From a virus: DNA of 63,641 nucleotides. The translations under genes were made by a program, and so were the position numbers. The stretch covers positions 1 through 63,641 of IMG/VR virus record IMGVR_UViG_3300024502_000002, one strand, 5' to 3'. The notes under the pieces were generated by a model. It saw only the letters and a list, made by a program, of their open reading frames with translations. It made no database searches and was not told where the DNA came from. Positions 63,561 through 63,641 of the stretch are shown one piece after another (the stretch's first letter is position 1; every line of letters begins with the position of its first letter).

Positions 63561-63641
63561 CTTATGACCTACGAAGAACAAACCCTAGAGGACGCCATCA
63601 TCGAAGGACTCCACGAATCCGTGTTCAACCCTGAGAGGGCC
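63515..63641. repeat. Terminal direct repeat, right copy (circular assembly overlap)
   Basis: An exact copy of 1-127; see the left copy. It contains the end of the 92-residue gene and the start of the gene at 50-277. Confidence 0.95.
63564..63641 (+). CDS. 5' part of the gene at 50-277, cut by the contig end
   Basis: Base 63564 corresponds to base 50. The frame is open to the contig end and continues in the left copy, so it is the same gene counted twice. Confidence 0.9.
   Translation, partial: MTYEEQTLEDAIIEGLHESVFNPERA

Overview
The window is one complete, circularly assembled tailed-phage genome. Its first 127 bases recur exactly as its last 127, so the unique length is about 63,514 bp. 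It carries large terminase, portal, scaffold, major capsid, tail and lysis genes, but no integrase, DNA polymerase, RNA polymerase or ribosomal gene that I can recognise. Several small proteins look like those of phages and mobile elements of Verrucomicrobiota-type hosts; this host guess is an inference from recollection only. Shine-Dalgarno sites are scarce. Starts are mostly set by ATGA stop/start overlaps, by a TATATG-type context, or by leaderless or near-leaderless transcripts from TTGnnn-N16/17-TAnnnT promoters, many of which have the -10 box TAAGGT or TAGAGT.

Layout. (1) 62.0 kb through the circle junction to 277, plus strand: a replication-initiator-like gene and small zinc-ribbon genes. 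(2) 278-3934, minus: lysis region with M15 endolysin, holin-like membrane proteins, a nested Rz/Rz1-like pair, a metallophosphoesterase and a mini HExxH protein. (3) 3987-15292, minus: tail fibre, collar protein, decoration-like protein, major capsid, scaffold and portal, interrupted by a plus-strand HNH gene between scaffold and capsid. (4) 15.3-25.0 kb, mostly minus: accessory and regulatory genes, including a Dps-like protein, a C5 cytosine methyltransferase, an Acb2/Tad1-type hairpin protein (candidate anti-CBASS/anti-Thoeris sponge), helix-turn-helix regulators, a DUF3310 protein, zinc-module proteins and a putative small terminase. (5) 25.1-30.3 kb, plus: about twenty very small genes. 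(6) 30.3-30.93 kb, plus: a ~630-base gene-free block with its own promoter and a strong terminator, probably a large structured non-coding RNA. (7) 31.0-38.7 kb, plus: recombination and replication genes (putative annealing protein, RecE-like exonuclease, SSB-like protein, MazG, a RusA resolvase spread over two frames, a possible small RNA, initiator, DnaB helicase). (8) 38.8-45.8 kb, plus: large terminase, an HNH/zinc protein and two glycosyltransferases. (9) 45.8-61.9 kb, minus: virion genes including a 2,694-residue polyvalent protein with an HExxH site, then a glycosylation cassette beside a mucin-like Ser/Thr-repeat protein.

The most unusual features are the phage-wide promoter family with near-leaderless starts, a three-copy leader cassette (promoter, 5'-terminal hairpin, CTAACCTCAA), the candidate large RNA, the RusA gene split across overlapping frames, a small gene printed inside the giant virion gene, the zinc-module family, and the mucin-like protein flanked by sugar-modifying genes.
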